Assembly (NCBI RefSeq): GCF_003977595.1
Contig: NZ_RYYR01000002.1
Coordinates: forward strand, 124,001 to 188,000
Direction: 5' to 3'
From: Lysinibacillus antri
GTDB taxonomy: Bacteria > Bacillota > Bacilli > Bacillales_A > Planococcaceae
Length of the DNA: 64,000 nt
Below, piece by piece: positions 33,669-43,348 of the stretch (the first letter of the stretch is position 1; each line of letters opens with the position of its first letter). Under the pieces are notes generated by a model, which was not told the DNA's origin, did not search any database, and was given only the letters and a program-made list of their open reading frames with translations. Both the position numbers and the translations under genes were made by a program.

Positions 33669-36551
33669 CTAATCAAATAAATTAGATAAGTCCGCCTCTG
33701 TAATGAACACTTCCCTCGGCTTACTTCCACGTTGTTCGGAGATGAATCCTTGACCTTCTAACAGATCAATTAAACGTGCTGCCCGATTATAACCAATATG
33801 ATATTTTCGTTGGATAGAGGATGTAGACGCTGTGCCTTGTTCATAGACAAAGCGACAAACTTCTTCAAACAGTTCATCTTGTTCCTCAATCATTTCTGTT
33901 TTCTTCAACAATTCATCCTGCTGGAAGAAATAATCTGGCTCCCCTTGCCCGCGAACATGTTCAATAATTTCTTCTATTTCATCATCGGTTACAAATGTCC
34001 CTTGTAAACGAATTGGCGCACTCATGCCATTACCTAAATAAAGCATATCCCCTCTTCCAAGAAGTCGTTCTGCACCTTGGCTATCTAAAATCGTTCTTGA
34101 ATCGACTTGTGAAGAGACCGCAAATGCAATTCTTGTCGGGATATTCGATTTAATTAACCCCGTTATTACATCCACTGAAGGGCGTTGTGTTGCAACAATT
34201 AAATGGATACCACAAGCTCGTGCTTTTTGTGCAATACGACAAATCGCTTCTTCCACATCAGCAGGCGACATCATCATTAAATCAGCCAATTCATCAATAA
34301 CAATTAATATATACGGTAGTTTGTGACCATAATCTCCATTCGACTCTGCTAATTTATTAAATCGTGGAAGGTCACGAACGCCTGCATGGGCAAATAATTG
34401 ATAGCGTCTTTCCATTTCCTCAACTGCCCATTTTAATGCTGCAGTAGCCGCTTTTACATCTGTAATAACTGGGCTAACTAAATGCGGGATATGATTAAAT
34501 GGTGCCAGTTCGACCATCTTTGGATCAATGAGCATGAGTTTTAATTCATGTGGGTCTGCTTTATATAACAAGCTGACTAAAATGGAGTTAATACATACGG
34601 ACTTCCCTGAACCAGTAGCACCCGCAATTAAACCATGGGGCATTTTACGCAAATCAATTGTAACTGGCTTTCCAGTTAAGTCGAGTCCCAATGCTGCCTC
34701 AAGCGGGGATTCAGACTCAATGAAAGATTCACTATTTGTTACTTCCGATAACTGAACTGCCCGTGAAATCCGATTTGGTATTTCAATGCCAATCGAACTT
34801 TTCCCTGGTATCGGAGCTTGAATACGAATATCCTTCGCAGCTAAAGCTAATTTTAAATCATCCGCCAAATTCCGAATTTTACTTACTTTTGTACCATGAC
34901 CCACTGTAATTTCAAATTGTGTAACGGCTGGACCTTGCATAATGGATTCGACTTGGGCAGTTACTTGGAAATGGGATAATGCTTCTACTAAGATATCAGC
35001 CTGTGATTCCATCCATTCATAATCTTGCGTTTTTTCTTCCGGCGGTGATAAAAAATCAAAGGATGGTTTGACATAGCGTCGGACCGGTTTTCCCTCTATT
35101 TCTGCTACAGGAGTCGATCCATTTTCATGTTGAATTATTTCAACAGGTTGCTTGTCGCTTATAGGTTCACTACCAGTTTGATTTTCATTTTGTAATGTTT
35201 TTTGTTCTTTTTCTTCTTCTGCCAATTGAGTCTCATCCACATCGGATTCCGCTACGTTAATTAATTTTTCAATACTATTTGAATGACTAGAATTTCCCTT
35301 AATATCATCATTATGTTGCTGCAGTTGTTTTTGTGCTAATTTTGCTGCGTATTTTTCTTTATCGGATTTTAACATTAGTACGTTAAAAGGTAAGATACCA
35401 CCCTTTTGCACTTCGTTTACTTCTACATTGTTTAATGGTTCTTCATCATTTTCTTCTTTTACATTTTCAACAACTTCTTCCACTTTTTCTTCAACAATCT
35501 GTGGATTCACGATTACATGCGGACTTGAATCTAAGGTTAATTCTGTATGTTCTGTAGCTTGGTCATTTACGTCTTCATCATTCACCAATTTTTCTTCTAC
35601 TATTTCAGCTGTTTCCTCGATTAGAATCGGAAAATCTTCAACTTTGCTGTAAAGTTCCTCTTTTAGTTCAATTGGTCGTTCCTCTATTTTTCCTTCGTCA
35701 ATCTCTTCAATCTCTAGGATGAAATTGCCTGAAATTTTTATAGGTAATGACGCGCTTTCATCTACTTTTTTAGGCTTGTCCTCTTGTGTTATTTGGCTCT
35801 CAGTAGGATTTTCTGCAGGTAACGATGCCTCTTCAACCACTTCAATCACTTCAGCCGTAGCGGCAATTTCTTTAGAGGTTTGTTCAATCTCCAATTGAGC
35901 CTGATTCTCTATAGCTTGTTCATTTTGTGTTTCTGTCACACTTTGTTGAACGTCTAATTGACTCTTTTCGTTCTCTACATGATCTTGCTTTTTTGATAAT
36001 AAATCATTTATATTACTAGGTTTATGAAAGCCATAAATTGGTGACGGAACATTAGTAGGAACAAATCTTCTTTTACTTACCTGTACACTTGTTGTTTCCT
36101 TTTGTTGTACTCGGCTCGTTGATTTAGTTTCTATTTTATGAACAGGTGCTTCTACTTTCGGTTTTTCACTTTTTCGAATTGGGGATGGATAGGTTTTTAC
36201 GTCTGTTGATCGCCCTTTATTACGTTGTCGGTTTTCTAATAGTTCGCGTAAGCCAGATGATTCTACATCATACACTTTCGACGTTGCGCCTTTTTGATAA
36301 AAATATGATTCCTGTTGTCTATTTCTTTTTGTTGTTTCTTCATATGTTTCGATTACATCGGTTTGTTTTGGTGGAAGGTCCTGTCTTACACTTACACCAT
36401 CTTCAATTAATGGAAAACGGAAACTGGAACGCTTTTGTTCTTTGGTATGCTCATTAATTGGTACTTCGTCAAATTGTTCTTCCTCGTAATATTCTTCCTC
36501 TTCTATATCACTACTAAATAGTTTATTAAACTGTTTCTTAAACCAATTCAA
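33669..36551 (-). CDS. sftA: DNA translocase SftA (FtsK/SpoIIIE family)
   Basis: A 960-residue FtsK-type translocase without N-terminal membrane helices, which identifies the soluble SftA type that clears chromosomes from the septum. The first 480 residues are acidic, Gln/Glu-rich and probably disordered; then come an alpha-beta-motor core (GATGSGKSVCINSIL at about 643, LPYILIVIDELADLMMM as Walker B) and a C-terminal gamma winged helix (FVYEQGTASTSSIQRKYHIG). Length is close to B. subtilis SftA. Confidence 0.93.
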   Translation of the reverse strand: MNWFKKQFNKLFSSDIEEEEYYEEEQFDEVPINEHTKEQKRSSFRFPLIEDGVSVRQDLPPKQTDVIETYEETTKRNRQQESYFYQKGATSKVYDVESSGLRELLENRQRNKGRSTDVKTYPSPIRKSEKPKVEAPVHKIETKSTSRVQQKETTSVQVSKRRFVPTNVPSPIYGFHKPSNINDLLSKKQDHVENEKSQLDVQQSVTETQNEQAIENQAQLEIEQTSKEIAATAEVIEVVEEASLPAENPTESQITQEDKPKKVDESASLPIKISGNFILEIEEIDEGKIEERPIELKEELYSKVEDFPILIEETAEIVEEKLVNDEDVNDQATEHTELTLDSSPHVIVNPQIVEEKVEEVVENVKEENDEEPLNNVEVNEVQKGGILPFNVLMLKSDKEKYAAKLAQKQLQQHNDDIKGNSSHSNSIEKLINVAESDVDETQLAEEEKEQKTLQNENQTGSEPISDKQPVEIIQHENGSTPVAEIEGKPVRRYVKPSFDFLSPPEEKTQDYEWMESQADILVEALSHFQVTAQVESIMQGPAVTQFEITVGHGTKVSKIRNLADDLKLALAAKDIRIQAPIPGKSSIGIEIPNRISRAVQLSEVTNSESFIESESPLEAALGLDLTGKPVTIDLRKMPHGLIAGATGSGKSVCINSILVSLLYKADPHELKLMLIDPKMVELAPFNHIPHLVSPVITDVKAATAALKWAVEEMERRYQLFAHAGVRDLPRFNKLAESNGDYGHKLPYILIVIDELADLMMMSPADVEEAICRIAQKARACGIHLIVATQRPSVDVITGLIKSNIPTRIAFAVSSQVDSRTILDSQGAERLLGRGDMLYLGNGMSAPIRLQGTFVTDDEIEEIIEHVRGQGEPDYFFQQDELLKKTEMIEEQDELFEEVCRFVYEQGTASTSSIQRKYHIGYNRAARLIDLLEGQGFISEQRGSKPREVFITEADLSNLFD

Positions 36552-36752
36552 TTTATATCACTCTTTTCTATTAAACATGACATTTGCATTTATTAAATTA
36601 TATGTATGTTCGTTTCATAAATTTACTATTTTCTATCGTCTTCTATTAAATTTCAACTATATAGCAAAATAATACCACACTTACATTGCAATATTATAAC
36701 AATGATGCGACATTTCCTTAAGAAAAGAGTCATTTTCCAAATTTAGTCCATA

Positions 36753-36794
36753 AAAAAGGAGCCATCCAAAAAGTCATTTTGGACGGCTCCTTTG
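36753..36794 (-). terminator. Terminator of the ytpQR unit
   Basis: On the minus strand AAAGGAGCC-TCCAAAA/TTTTGGA-GGCTCCTTT with one mismatch is followed by a TTTTTT run. Confidence 0.7.
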
Positions 36795-36871
36795 CGACGA
36801 GGGTCGTGACAATTTATTGTTACTACCGCAGGAGCACAGCTTTTTAGCGATATTTTATTATTAGAAGCTTA

Positions 36872-36904
36872 GATGTCCAGAAAGTGTAGTGCTTTCTGGA
36901 CATC
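36872..36904. other. Perfect 13-bp hairpin after ytpR
   Basis: GATGTCCAGAAAG (36872-36884) pairs exactly with CTTTCTGGACATC (36892-36904) around a 7-base loop, 10 bases past the ytpR stop codon. There is no T run, so it is more likely an mRNA 3'-end stabiliser or processing site than a terminator. Confidence 0.5.
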
Positions 36905-36914
36905 CCCTACCTTT

Positions 36915-37529
36915 TTATTTTGAAGGAATTTCGAATGGTGTACCAACTTCTGCATCATAATCTAGTACTAAAATGCCTTTTGCAGAAGGTGCATTTGGAA
37001 TGGCTAATTCTTTCGCTGAGCAAAGCATTCCACTTGACGCTACTCCACGTAATTCGGAATGTTTAATTACCAATCCAGATGGCATAACGGCACCGATTTT
37101 TGCAACGACTACTTTTTGTCCCGCCTCTACATTCGGTGCGCCACAAACGATTTGTAGTATTTCATCCCCAACATTTACTTTACAAATGCTTAGCTTATCA
37201 GCATTTGGATGTTTCTCTTTTTCTTCTACATAACCAACGACAAATTTCGGTGTGAAATCGATATCTAATGAAAGATTAACACCATTTTCTTGTATAGCCG
37301 CTTCAATTTTCTCAACTAACTCAGGGCTAACTTCAACATTCCCTTGTACATCTAAATCTACATATTTACTCGCATTAAATAGATTAAATGCTTTTACTTC
37401 ACCTGTAGCTTTTTCTTTTAAAATGGCAAAATCGCCAACTTGTTCAACCTCTGTATTAACAATACTTTCTGTAGCTAATTGAACTAGTAATACGTCCCCA
37501 ACGAATTGCTTGTTGTATGAAATCATCAT
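36915..37529 (-). CDS. ytpR: YtpR-like tRNA-binding domain protein
   Basis: A 204-residue protein. Residues about 92-200 form an OB-fold tRNA-binding domain like the PheT N-terminus ([20 protein letters not shown], then [20 protein letters not shown] and [18 protein letters not shown]). The first 90 residues are the YtpR-specific DUF4479 part. It is probably an RNA- or tRNA-binding factor; exact role unknown. The start overlaps the ytpQ stop by 4 bases. Confidence 0.88.
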   Translation of the reverse strand: MMISYNKQFVGDVLLVQLATESIVNTEVEQVGDFAILKEKATGEVKAFNLFNASKYVDLDVQGNVEVSPELVEKIEAAIQENGVNLSLDIDFTPKFVVGYVEEKEKHPNADKLSICKVNVGDEILQIVCGAPNVEAGQKVVVAKIGAVMPSGLVIKHSELRGVASSGMLCSAKELAIPNAPSAKGILVLDYDAEVGTPFEIPSK

Positions 37530-38341
37530 TTTTCATCTTGCTCCTTTTTTACTTTATTTTTTGCCATAATAAATATCGGCTCTAATTCGCCTTTTTCATA
37601 TACAAATGATAACGATGTAATAGGTACCGCACCTACTGAGAAGAAGTGCATCGTCATTTGGGCTAGTACATCATACCCTACTTCATTCCGAATATCACCA
37701 ATAATTAATACATCTTGATGAGGAACCGACAAGGTCATATCCCCTTCAATTTTAGATTCCATTTCTTTTAGGAAAGACTCATTTAAAATTCGACTGGCAT
37801 CATATCCATCGTTTTCATTAATAAAATAAAACATATTACCCGCAACTTCATCTTTTTTCGTATTAGTTGGTAATTTCCGTACAGAAAATCGAGCAGCTTC
37901 TTTTATTTGATTTTCAGATATAGATAATTTTTGAAGCATGGACTCATCAATTAATCGATAAGTTGTCCCTAAATCTAATGCATAATAGATTCGCGTTTCT
38001 GCTGTATGCTCTGACGTAAGAAAAGGTTGTCCTTCATTTGATGTTAATGGAAATGACGTAGAACGAATGACCGGAAAGACATGCGATAAATCCTGGAACC
38101 CTTCAGTTTGTTCTTTTTTCATTGCCTCAAAGGTTTGTCCAATTGTATAAACTACCTCATCAATTGCCTTTTCCTTAATGGAGTGATATTTTGCTAAAAT
38201 ATCTGCTAAAGAAATGTCCATGCCTTTGTTTAACGATTTAAATTCCAAGCGTAATTTATCTTTTTCTTTATCAAAAATATATTCAAAATGATCCGTACCT
38301 AGTCTTAATTTTAATTGTTCAACTAATTGTTTTAATTTCAA
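37526..38341 (-). CDS. ytpQ: YtpQ (DUF1444) protein
   Basis: A 271-residue soluble protein of the DUF1444 family, recognisable from its length and place upstream of ytpR. It contains beta-rich segments such as [20 protein letters not shown] and a C-terminal [20 protein letters not shown]. Function unknown. The B. subtilis neighbour ytpP (thioredoxin-like) is absent; repeats occupy the space upstream. Confidence 0.82.
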   Translation of the reverse strand: MKLKQLVEQLKLRLGTDHFEYIFDKEKDKLRLEFKSLNKGMDISLADILAKYHSIKEKAIDEVVYTIGQTFEAMKKEQTEGFQDLSHVFPVIRSTSFPLTSNEGQPFLTSEHTAETRIYYALDLGTTYRLIDESMLQKLSISENQIKEAARFSVRKLPTNTKKDEVAGNMFYFINENDGYDASRILNESFLKEMESKIEGDMTLSVPHQDVLIIGDIRNEVGYDVLAQMTMHFFSVGAVPITSLSFVYEKGELEPIFIMAKNKVKKEQDEK

Positions 38342-38360
38342 TTATTTCACTCCTTTCTAA

Positions 38361-38515
38361 AGAAAAGCGGAAGCACCCTCGCTCAGCCCCGAAAGAAATT
38401 GGAGACTTCCGACAAGCATGCTTGCATGCGTAGGAGGAAGTTGAAATTTCCGAGGGGCTAGGGTGCTGAAGCTAGACACTGTTCTAAGTCCAAAATTTTA
38501 TAATTTCTTATTCTT
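38361..38515 (+). repeat. GAAAAGCG-family stem-loop repeat, copy 2
   Basis: Begins AGAAAAGCGG and ends TTTCTTATTC. Stems are GCACCCT/AGGGTGC, AGCCCC/GGGGCT, GAAATT/AATTTC, ACTTCC/GGAAGT and a central GCATGC/GCATGC. Compared with the copy at 16311 the stems differ in sequence but remain paired. Confidence 0.7.
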
Positions 38516-38517
38516 AA

Positions 38518-38555
38518 AGAAAAGCGAAAGCCCCTGTAGCTATACACTGTTTAAA
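38518..38555 (+). repeat. Internally deleted GAAAAGCG-family copy
   Basis: Directly after copy 2, AGAAAAGCGAAAGC is joined to GTAGCTATACACTGTT, i.e. the two outer ends without the hairpin middle. The rest of the gap to 38675 shows no gene. Confidence 0.5.
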
Positions 38556-38675
38556 TTTACACTCAAAAATAAACGGCTCACACGAAAAAGTGAACCGCAT
38601 GGAAACTATATATGTAAATCATTGTACCAAAACATTTCTTTTTTCGTCGATTAGTTTAGCTTGCTTTTAGAAATC

Positions 38676-39200
38676 TTACTCTTTCAACTGAACAGATCGA
38701 ACAATGGCCATCATATCCTCAAGCTTTGTATCGATTTTTTTCTGTTCCGTAATGGTAGATATTTTGGCCCCACCACTAGACACAATGAGTTCATAGTGCT
38801 CTTCATCCGCTTCTACAATAGCAGTAAATCCAAAAGCCTCGTCTTCTTCAATAATTTCTTCTTTTATTATTTTTTTCGTTTGGTCTTTTTTTAGTAGCTC
38901 GTAATGCAATTTACTATCTGCTTTTTCGTGTTCATTGACAAAAAGAAGATATTGGTCTTTCCCCTTAGTAAGAATTAAATTATTTGAATCATTTAAATCA
39001 TCACTTTGTTTGACATTATATCTTGTTGGTACATATAGTTTTATTTCGCCAATCGTTTTATTTGTTTCTTCGGCATCTGCTTTAAATACGTTTTCTGCAT
39101 TTGCTATACCGCTATCAATTTGTTCTTCAACCGTTTTACCACAACCACTAAGAACAAAAATTACCATCATCGTACATGCTAATAACCATTTATGTTTCAT
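38676..39200 (-). CDS. Lipoprotein, unknown function
   Basis: A 174-residue protein starting MKHKWLLACTMMVIFVLSGC, a lipoprotein signal with lipobox LSGC (Cys 20), so it should be anchored on the outer face of the membrane. The mature part is acidic and Lys/Glu-rich, with a beta-rich core (KDQYLLFVNEHEK, FGFTAIVEADEEHYELIVSS). ATG 39200 is chosen because GAGAGGA precedes it and the signal peptide begins there. Not recognised beyond that. Confidence 0.7.
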   Translation of the reverse strand: MKHKWLLACTMMVIFVLSGCGKTVEEQIDSGIANAENVFKADAEETNKTIGEIKLYVPTRYNVKQSDDLNDSNNLILTKGKDQYLLFVNEHEKADSKLHYELLKKDQTKKIIKEEIIEEDEAFGFTAIVEADEEHYELIVSSGGAKISTITEQKKIDTKLEDMMAIVRSVQLKE

Positions 39201-39239
39201 AGCTCGTCCTCTCTTTCTACTTTTCAATCAATACGATCA

Positions 39240-39767
39240 TCATATATTTTTATAAAATAAATATTGTCCAATTAGCAGTTTGACAATATGCTCAAACATT
39301 TCTGTACGGTCCACTAACCCTTTTGTAAACACGCCAATTGCGCCAACATGATGTCTTGTATCTGTTTTATTTGTATATTCGTCCATAACCGGTCCTAACT
39401 CTTTGCCTAACCGCAATTCGTTCGCGATTTCTTCTGGCAGTAAAAATTGTGCACCCGCGCATGTCAAGACTGTACCATCTTTTAAGGCAATAGCCCCCCA
39501 ATTACAACAATACATTAATCCATCAATCTCATGGACGCCACCTTCTAATCCAAAATTCAAGTCTGCCCGAGCAACCTGTAATGTATTTCGCGCACGATTG
39601 ATTGCTCCTTGTCGCGTTTCCTCATTTGAAAAGGGCTGCTCGGAAACATTGGACGAGACTGTGTATTGCTCAAAATGAACATGATCAAAATATGTATTAA
39701 CTATATTTTGAATAGCTGCTGTTTTTGCTTTATTTTTCGTTCCAATTGCTACTTGCAAAACATTCAT
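39240..39767 (-). CDS. DUF84-family inosine/xanthosine triphosphatase
   Basis: A 175-residue protein of the YjjX/DUF84 NTPase family. Signatures are IGTKNKAKTAAIQNI at the N-terminus, SNEETRQGAINRARN, NFGLEGGVHEIDGLM and the ELGPVMDE motif. These enzymes hydrolyse non-canonical purine nucleotides such as ITP/XTP; activity here is inferred. It is 39 bases upstream of the lipoprotein gene and may be cotranscribed. Confidence 0.8.
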   Translation of the reverse strand: MNVLQVAIGTKNKAKTAAIQNIVNTYFDHVHFEQYTVSSNVSEQPFSNEETRQGAINRARNTLQVARADLNFGLEGGVHEIDGLMYCCNWGAIALKDGTVLTCAGAQFLLPEEIANELRLGKELGPVMDEYTNKTDTRHHVGAIGVFTKGLVDRTEMFEHIVKLLIGQYLFYKNI

Positions 39768-39840
39768 CTCCTTATAATGAACTGCTCCAATTACGTAGAC
39801 AGATAATTGTTATTAGTACTTTAAAAAGTATTGCCTAGTG

Positions 39841-39864
39841 CGCGGCTTACAGTGGTAGGTCGCG
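39841..39864 (-). repeat. Relict of the two-hairpin element (hairpin 1 only)
   Basis: Reading the minus strand, CCTACCACTGTAAGCCGCG is identical to copies A and B over hairpin 1's loop and 3' arm, while the 5' arm has a G-to-A change. No hairpin 2 follows. It is the only copy on the minus strand. Confidence 0.6.
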
Positions 39865-40071
39865 TTTTCTAACTTTAGTTGACTTCCTAAGCGTTACGTA
39901 TTTTACTGTTTCCTATTAAATTAAACAAATTTGTAATGCAAAAAATTATTAGCCTTTTGACACTTAATGGTAAACTTATTTACTTTTTAGAAAGCCTCAT
40001 TGAAATTTTAAAAAGCATACGTTCTTATTCATATTTTTAATAAGCGTATAATAGGACGTCCGCCGCAATAA

Positions 40072-40098
40072 AAAAGATGCCAGTTACGGCATCTTTTT
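40072..40098 (-). terminator. Terminator of ytoP
   Basis: On the minus strand AAAAGATGCC/GGCATCTTTT with a short loop and a T run, close to the ytoP stop codon. Confidence 0.75.
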
Positions 40099-40110
40099 AC
40101 TCTCTCTATT

Positions 40111-41187
40111 TTAAGCATTCTTGATGATTGTTTCAACCGTTGTTCGATCAAGGGATTTGATTAGTTTTACCAGTAATTCTTTTGCAGCTGCATAATCATC
40201 CACATGAATAATAGAGGCCGCCGTATGGATATAGCGAGAGCAAATACCAATCACTGTACTTGGAATCCCTTCATTCGATACGTGTACACGTCCTGCATCT
40301 GTTCCACCTTGGGATACAAAATATTGGTATGGAATGTCGTTTGATTCAGCTATATCTAGGACAAATTCACGTAACCCTCTATGTGTCACCATCGTTGGAT
40401 CATAAATTCGTAATAATGGTCCTTTTCCTAGCTGACCAAATTGTGTTTTATCTCCAGTTGTATCGTTTGCCGCTGATGCATCCAAGGCAAAGAAGATATC
40501 GGGTTTGATCATATTCGCTGAAACTTGCGCACCCCGAAGTCCCACTTCTTCCATTACATTTGCACCTGAGTAAAGATGATTTACTACTTCTTCATCCTTT
40601 AATTCTTTTAACAATTCAATTGCAAGTCCACATCCATAGCGGTTATCCCATGCTTTTGCCATAATTTTTTTAGGATTCGCCATAATCGTAAACGGACAGA
40701 TTGGAATGATGGATTGGCCTGGACGTATTCCCATTTTTAGGGCATCCTCTTTACTATCCGCACCCACATCAATTAACATATCCTTTATTTCGGTTGTTTT
40801 ATTTTTGTCAGTCCCTCTTAATAAGTGAGGTGGAATTGACGCAATCACACCAGAAATTTCTTGTTCTTTTGCATAAACTGTTACTCTTTGTGCCTGCAAT
40901 ACTTGATTAGACCAGCCACCTAACGTTTGAAAACGAATCATTCCATTTTCGGTAATGTTTGATACCATAAAAGAAACTTCATCCATATGACCTGCAACTA
41001 AAATTTTAGGCGCATTGGCATCTTTCGCTTTTCGTACTCCAAAAATACCACCAAGGTTATCTTGAATAATTTCATCCGAATATTTTTCAAGCTCACGACG
41101 CATAAACTGTCGTACTACGCCTTCATCCCCAGGCGCACCTGGTAATTCAGTTAATGTCTTAAATAATTGTAAAGTTTCAGTATTCAC
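40111..41187 (-). CDS. ytoP: M42-family aminopeptidase YtoP
   Basis: A 358-residue binuclear metal aminopeptidase (glutamyl/tetrahedral type). Metal-site motifs are [25 protein letters not shown] with the catalytic Glu, ALDAS and RYIHTAAS. The start is set at the GTG at 41187 with GGGAGTG 6 bases upstream; a GTG three codons earlier opens the frame without its own site. Acts on cytoplasmic peptides. Conserved neighbour of ytzB in B. subtilis, here separated from it by a two-component system. Confidence 0.9.
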   Translation of the reverse strand: MNTETLQLFKTLTELPGAPGDEGVVRQFMRRELEKYSDEIIQDNLGGIFGVRKAKDANAPKILVAGHMDEVSFMVSNITENGMIRFQTLGGWSNQVLQAQRVTVYAKEQEISGVIASIPPHLLRGTDKNKTTEIKDMLIDVGADSKEDALKMGIRPGQSIIPICPFTIMANPKKIMAKAWDNRYGCGLAIELLKELKDEEVVNHLYSGANVMEEVGLRGAQVSANMIKPDIFFALDASAANDTTGDKTQFGQLGKGPLLRIYDPTMVTHRGLREFVLDIAESNDIPYQYFVSQGGTDAGRVHVSNEGIPSTVIGICSRYIHTAASIIHVDDYAAAKELLVKLIKSLDRTTVETIIKNA

Positions 41188-41277
41188 GAAGAACACTCCC
41201 TATTCCAAGTTTAATATGTTCTTTATTTTACCATAGATAAAGTTCGGAACACGAATTATCTTCCTCTAACTTATCCT

Positions 41278-43332
41278 TTAAGCATGTTCTAAATTAGACG
41301 CATTATCCCTTTCAATTCCCATTGCACGAGTTGTCGGGATAGTAAAAGTAAAAGTACTTCCTTTCCCTATTTCACTTGTAACAAAGATTTCCCCGTAATG
41401 ACTTTTAATGATTTCTTTACATATAGATAATCCTATGCCTGTACTTTTACTATTTGTACTGTCATTCCCCTTAAAAAATTTTGTGAATAAGTTCTGAATT
41501 AGATGCGGCTCGATTCCTCTACCAGTATCAATAATCGACACTGATACATATGGCTCACAATTAACTTCAACGGTAATATGACCAGTCGCTGTATTTTTCA
41601 TTGCATTGCGAATTAAATTAATAAATACTTGTTCTATTCGAATCGGATCAATTTGTATAAGGACGTTTTCGCAATTTGTTTCTTTAAAGAAAAATTCTAG
41701 TCCTAATTGGGTCACTTCATAATGATATTTTTGAAATAATTTCCTAAAAAATGAAACGGGTTCTACTTGTTCAAAATAAAATTTATATTGGCCTAGTTCT
41801 AACAAGGACAATTCAAATAAATCATCCAACATTCTTTCCATAAAAGTTGTTTCATCATAGATTAGTTTTGTATGTTTATTTTGTTCATCTAGAATGACAC
41901 CATCAATCATTCCTTTAGAGTAACTCTTAATGGTCGTTAAAGGACTTCTCATTTCATGGGAAATTGTACTAATTAACTCTAACCGCGCATCAAGAGCATG
42001 TTGTAATTGATGGTTTATTTGAACAATTTCTTTCGTACGACTTTCTACTTTTTGTTCTAAGCTTGCGTTTGCTTTTTTTAGTTGTTCCTTTAACATTTCT
42101 TCCTGATTAAATGTAAACGATATTCTAGCTGATAATAATAGCGCTTGTAAAAATACATAGATTAGTAAACCGAGTGGCGTTAAATCCATCGTTTGTATAA
42201 AATTTAAATAGTACAATATGTCATTTACTACTAAAATAAAAAATAGTAAGATCGCAATAAAATTATAGATATAAGCTTTTTCTTGTCGATTTATTGCATA
42301 AAATGATTTTATCGCTAAATTAAGAAAGATTAAAATAATGATGAGTGAATAGTACGGAAATATTAATGTATGAATTTTACCTGGAGTCATTAATACGAAA
42401 AGCGTTAGTAAAGTATGGATGACAACAACTAAATATAAATATTTTTTTCTATGTTGTAATCCTAAGAAATAATACAGATAAAAATTAAAACAAGTTAAAG
42501 AAAAGTACGTACTAATATATTCTACCTTTTGCATTACTTCCCACGAAGGACTTGTAAGGAGAAAACTCGTCATATGCCCTTCTAAAAATAGCATTCTCAC
42601 TGCTAATCCAAAACAGGATAGGCTGAAAAATAAACTTATTTTTTCTTTTCTTCTAAAGAAATACATAACGAAATGGTAAATACTTATAAAGAGCAATCCA
42701 CCAACAATTAAACCGTTTGTAATATAATAATTCTTGTTTTTATTTACTAACGCTTGTTGATCTCCAAATTCAACAGTTGACCAAATCCCGCTTTTTCTTT
42801 GTGAAAAATTTGATACTTGAATGACAATTTCAACCTTTTCTTGCTCCGGGATAAAGGTAACTAGGTTTAATGAATTTGAAGCGACTGATGTTTTTTCAGT
42901 CGTCCCAACCGTTCCCGATCCCTCCATTTCATTTCCGTTAATCCATAGTTTATAGGAGGATGCAATATTGGGGAGCGCAATCGCTTTTACCCTTCCCTTT
43001 GAACTTTCCGAAAGTAAAATTGTTAACCGGTACGTAGCAAATCCAAAGCTCGAAAGTTGTTTTCCGTTATGGACAACATCCTTCCACTGATGAGGAACCT
43101 GTGTATACATTTTGGACACTGATCTATTTTGAAAATCTTCAGGGGTTAACAACTCATTCCAATAGAACTCCCACTTACCGTTTAATTTATAAGGTCCTCC
43201 ATCATTGTTAGAAAGATCTAGAACACCTTTTTCAGCGTTACTAGAAGAGCCATAAGCAACGGGAGATCGCGGTAAGAAAATTATTACTATTACTACGACT
43301 ACCGCCATAAATATTATCCATTGTTTTTTCAT
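41278..43332 (-). CDS. 7TMR-DISM sensor histidine kinase
   Basis: A 684-residue membrane kinase. Signal anchor at 5-20, an extracellular jelly-roll sensor at about 35-195 (LNGKWEFYWNELLTPEDF is typical of the sugar-binding-like DISM domain), seven transmembrane helices at about 205-402, a coiled linker, the HisKA box STISHEMRSP with H459, and a HATPase with NLIRNAMKN and DTGRGIEP. It should sense an envelope ligand and phosphorylate the adjacent OmpR-type regulator. It lies 16 bases downstream of that gene. The signal is unknown. Confidence 0.88.
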   Translation of the reverse strand: MKKQWIIFMAVVVVIVIIFLPRSPVAYGSSSNAEKGVLDLSNNDGGPYKLNGKWEFYWNELLTPEDFQNRSVSKMYTQVPHQWKDVVHNGKQLSSFGFATYRLTILLSESSKGRVKAIALPNIASSYKLWINGNEMEGSGTVGTTEKTSVASNSLNLVTFIPEQEKVEIVIQVSNFSQRKSGIWSTVEFGDQQALVNKNKNYYITNGLIVGGLLFISIYHFVMYFFRRKEKISLFFSLSCFGLAVRMLFLEGHMTSFLLTSPSWEVMQKVEYISTYFSLTCFNFYLYYFLGLQHRKKYLYLVVVIHTLLTLFVLMTPGKIHTLIFPYYSLIIILIFLNLAIKSFYAINRQEKAYIYNFIAILLFFILVVNDILYYLNFIQTMDLTPLGLLIYVFLQALLLSARISFTFNQEEMLKEQLKKANASLEQKVESRTKEIVQINHQLQHALDARLELISTISHEMRSPLTTIKSYSKGMIDGVILDEQNKHTKLIYDETTFMERMLDDLFELSLLELGQYKFYFEQVEPVSFFRKLFQKYHYEVTQLGLEFFFKETNCENVLIQIDPIRIEQVFINLIRNAMKNTATGHITVEVNCEPYVSVSIIDTGRGIEPHLIQNLFTKFFKGNDSTNSKSTGIGLSICKEIIKSHYGEIFVTSEIGKGSTFTFTIPTTRAMGIERDNASNLEHA

Positions 43333-43348
43333 AATTTTCCCCTCAGTT

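Larger units (their letters stand above)
36552..36914. other. Gap with stacked hairpins between sftA and ytpR
   Basis: This 363-base stretch has no gene. It holds the terminator at 36753-36794 and a perfect hairpin at 36872-36904, both described separately. The AT-rich part at 36560-36720 should carry the sftA promoter, but I cannot define it. Confidence 0.4.
39768..40110. other. Gap with a relict repeat and a terminator
   Basis: This 343-base stretch holds no gene. At 39841-39864 (minus strand) lies hairpin 1 of the two-hairpin element with one mispair (CGCGAC/GCCGCG) and without hairpin 2. The AT-rich middle may carry the promoter of the DUF84 gene. Confidence 0.45.
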
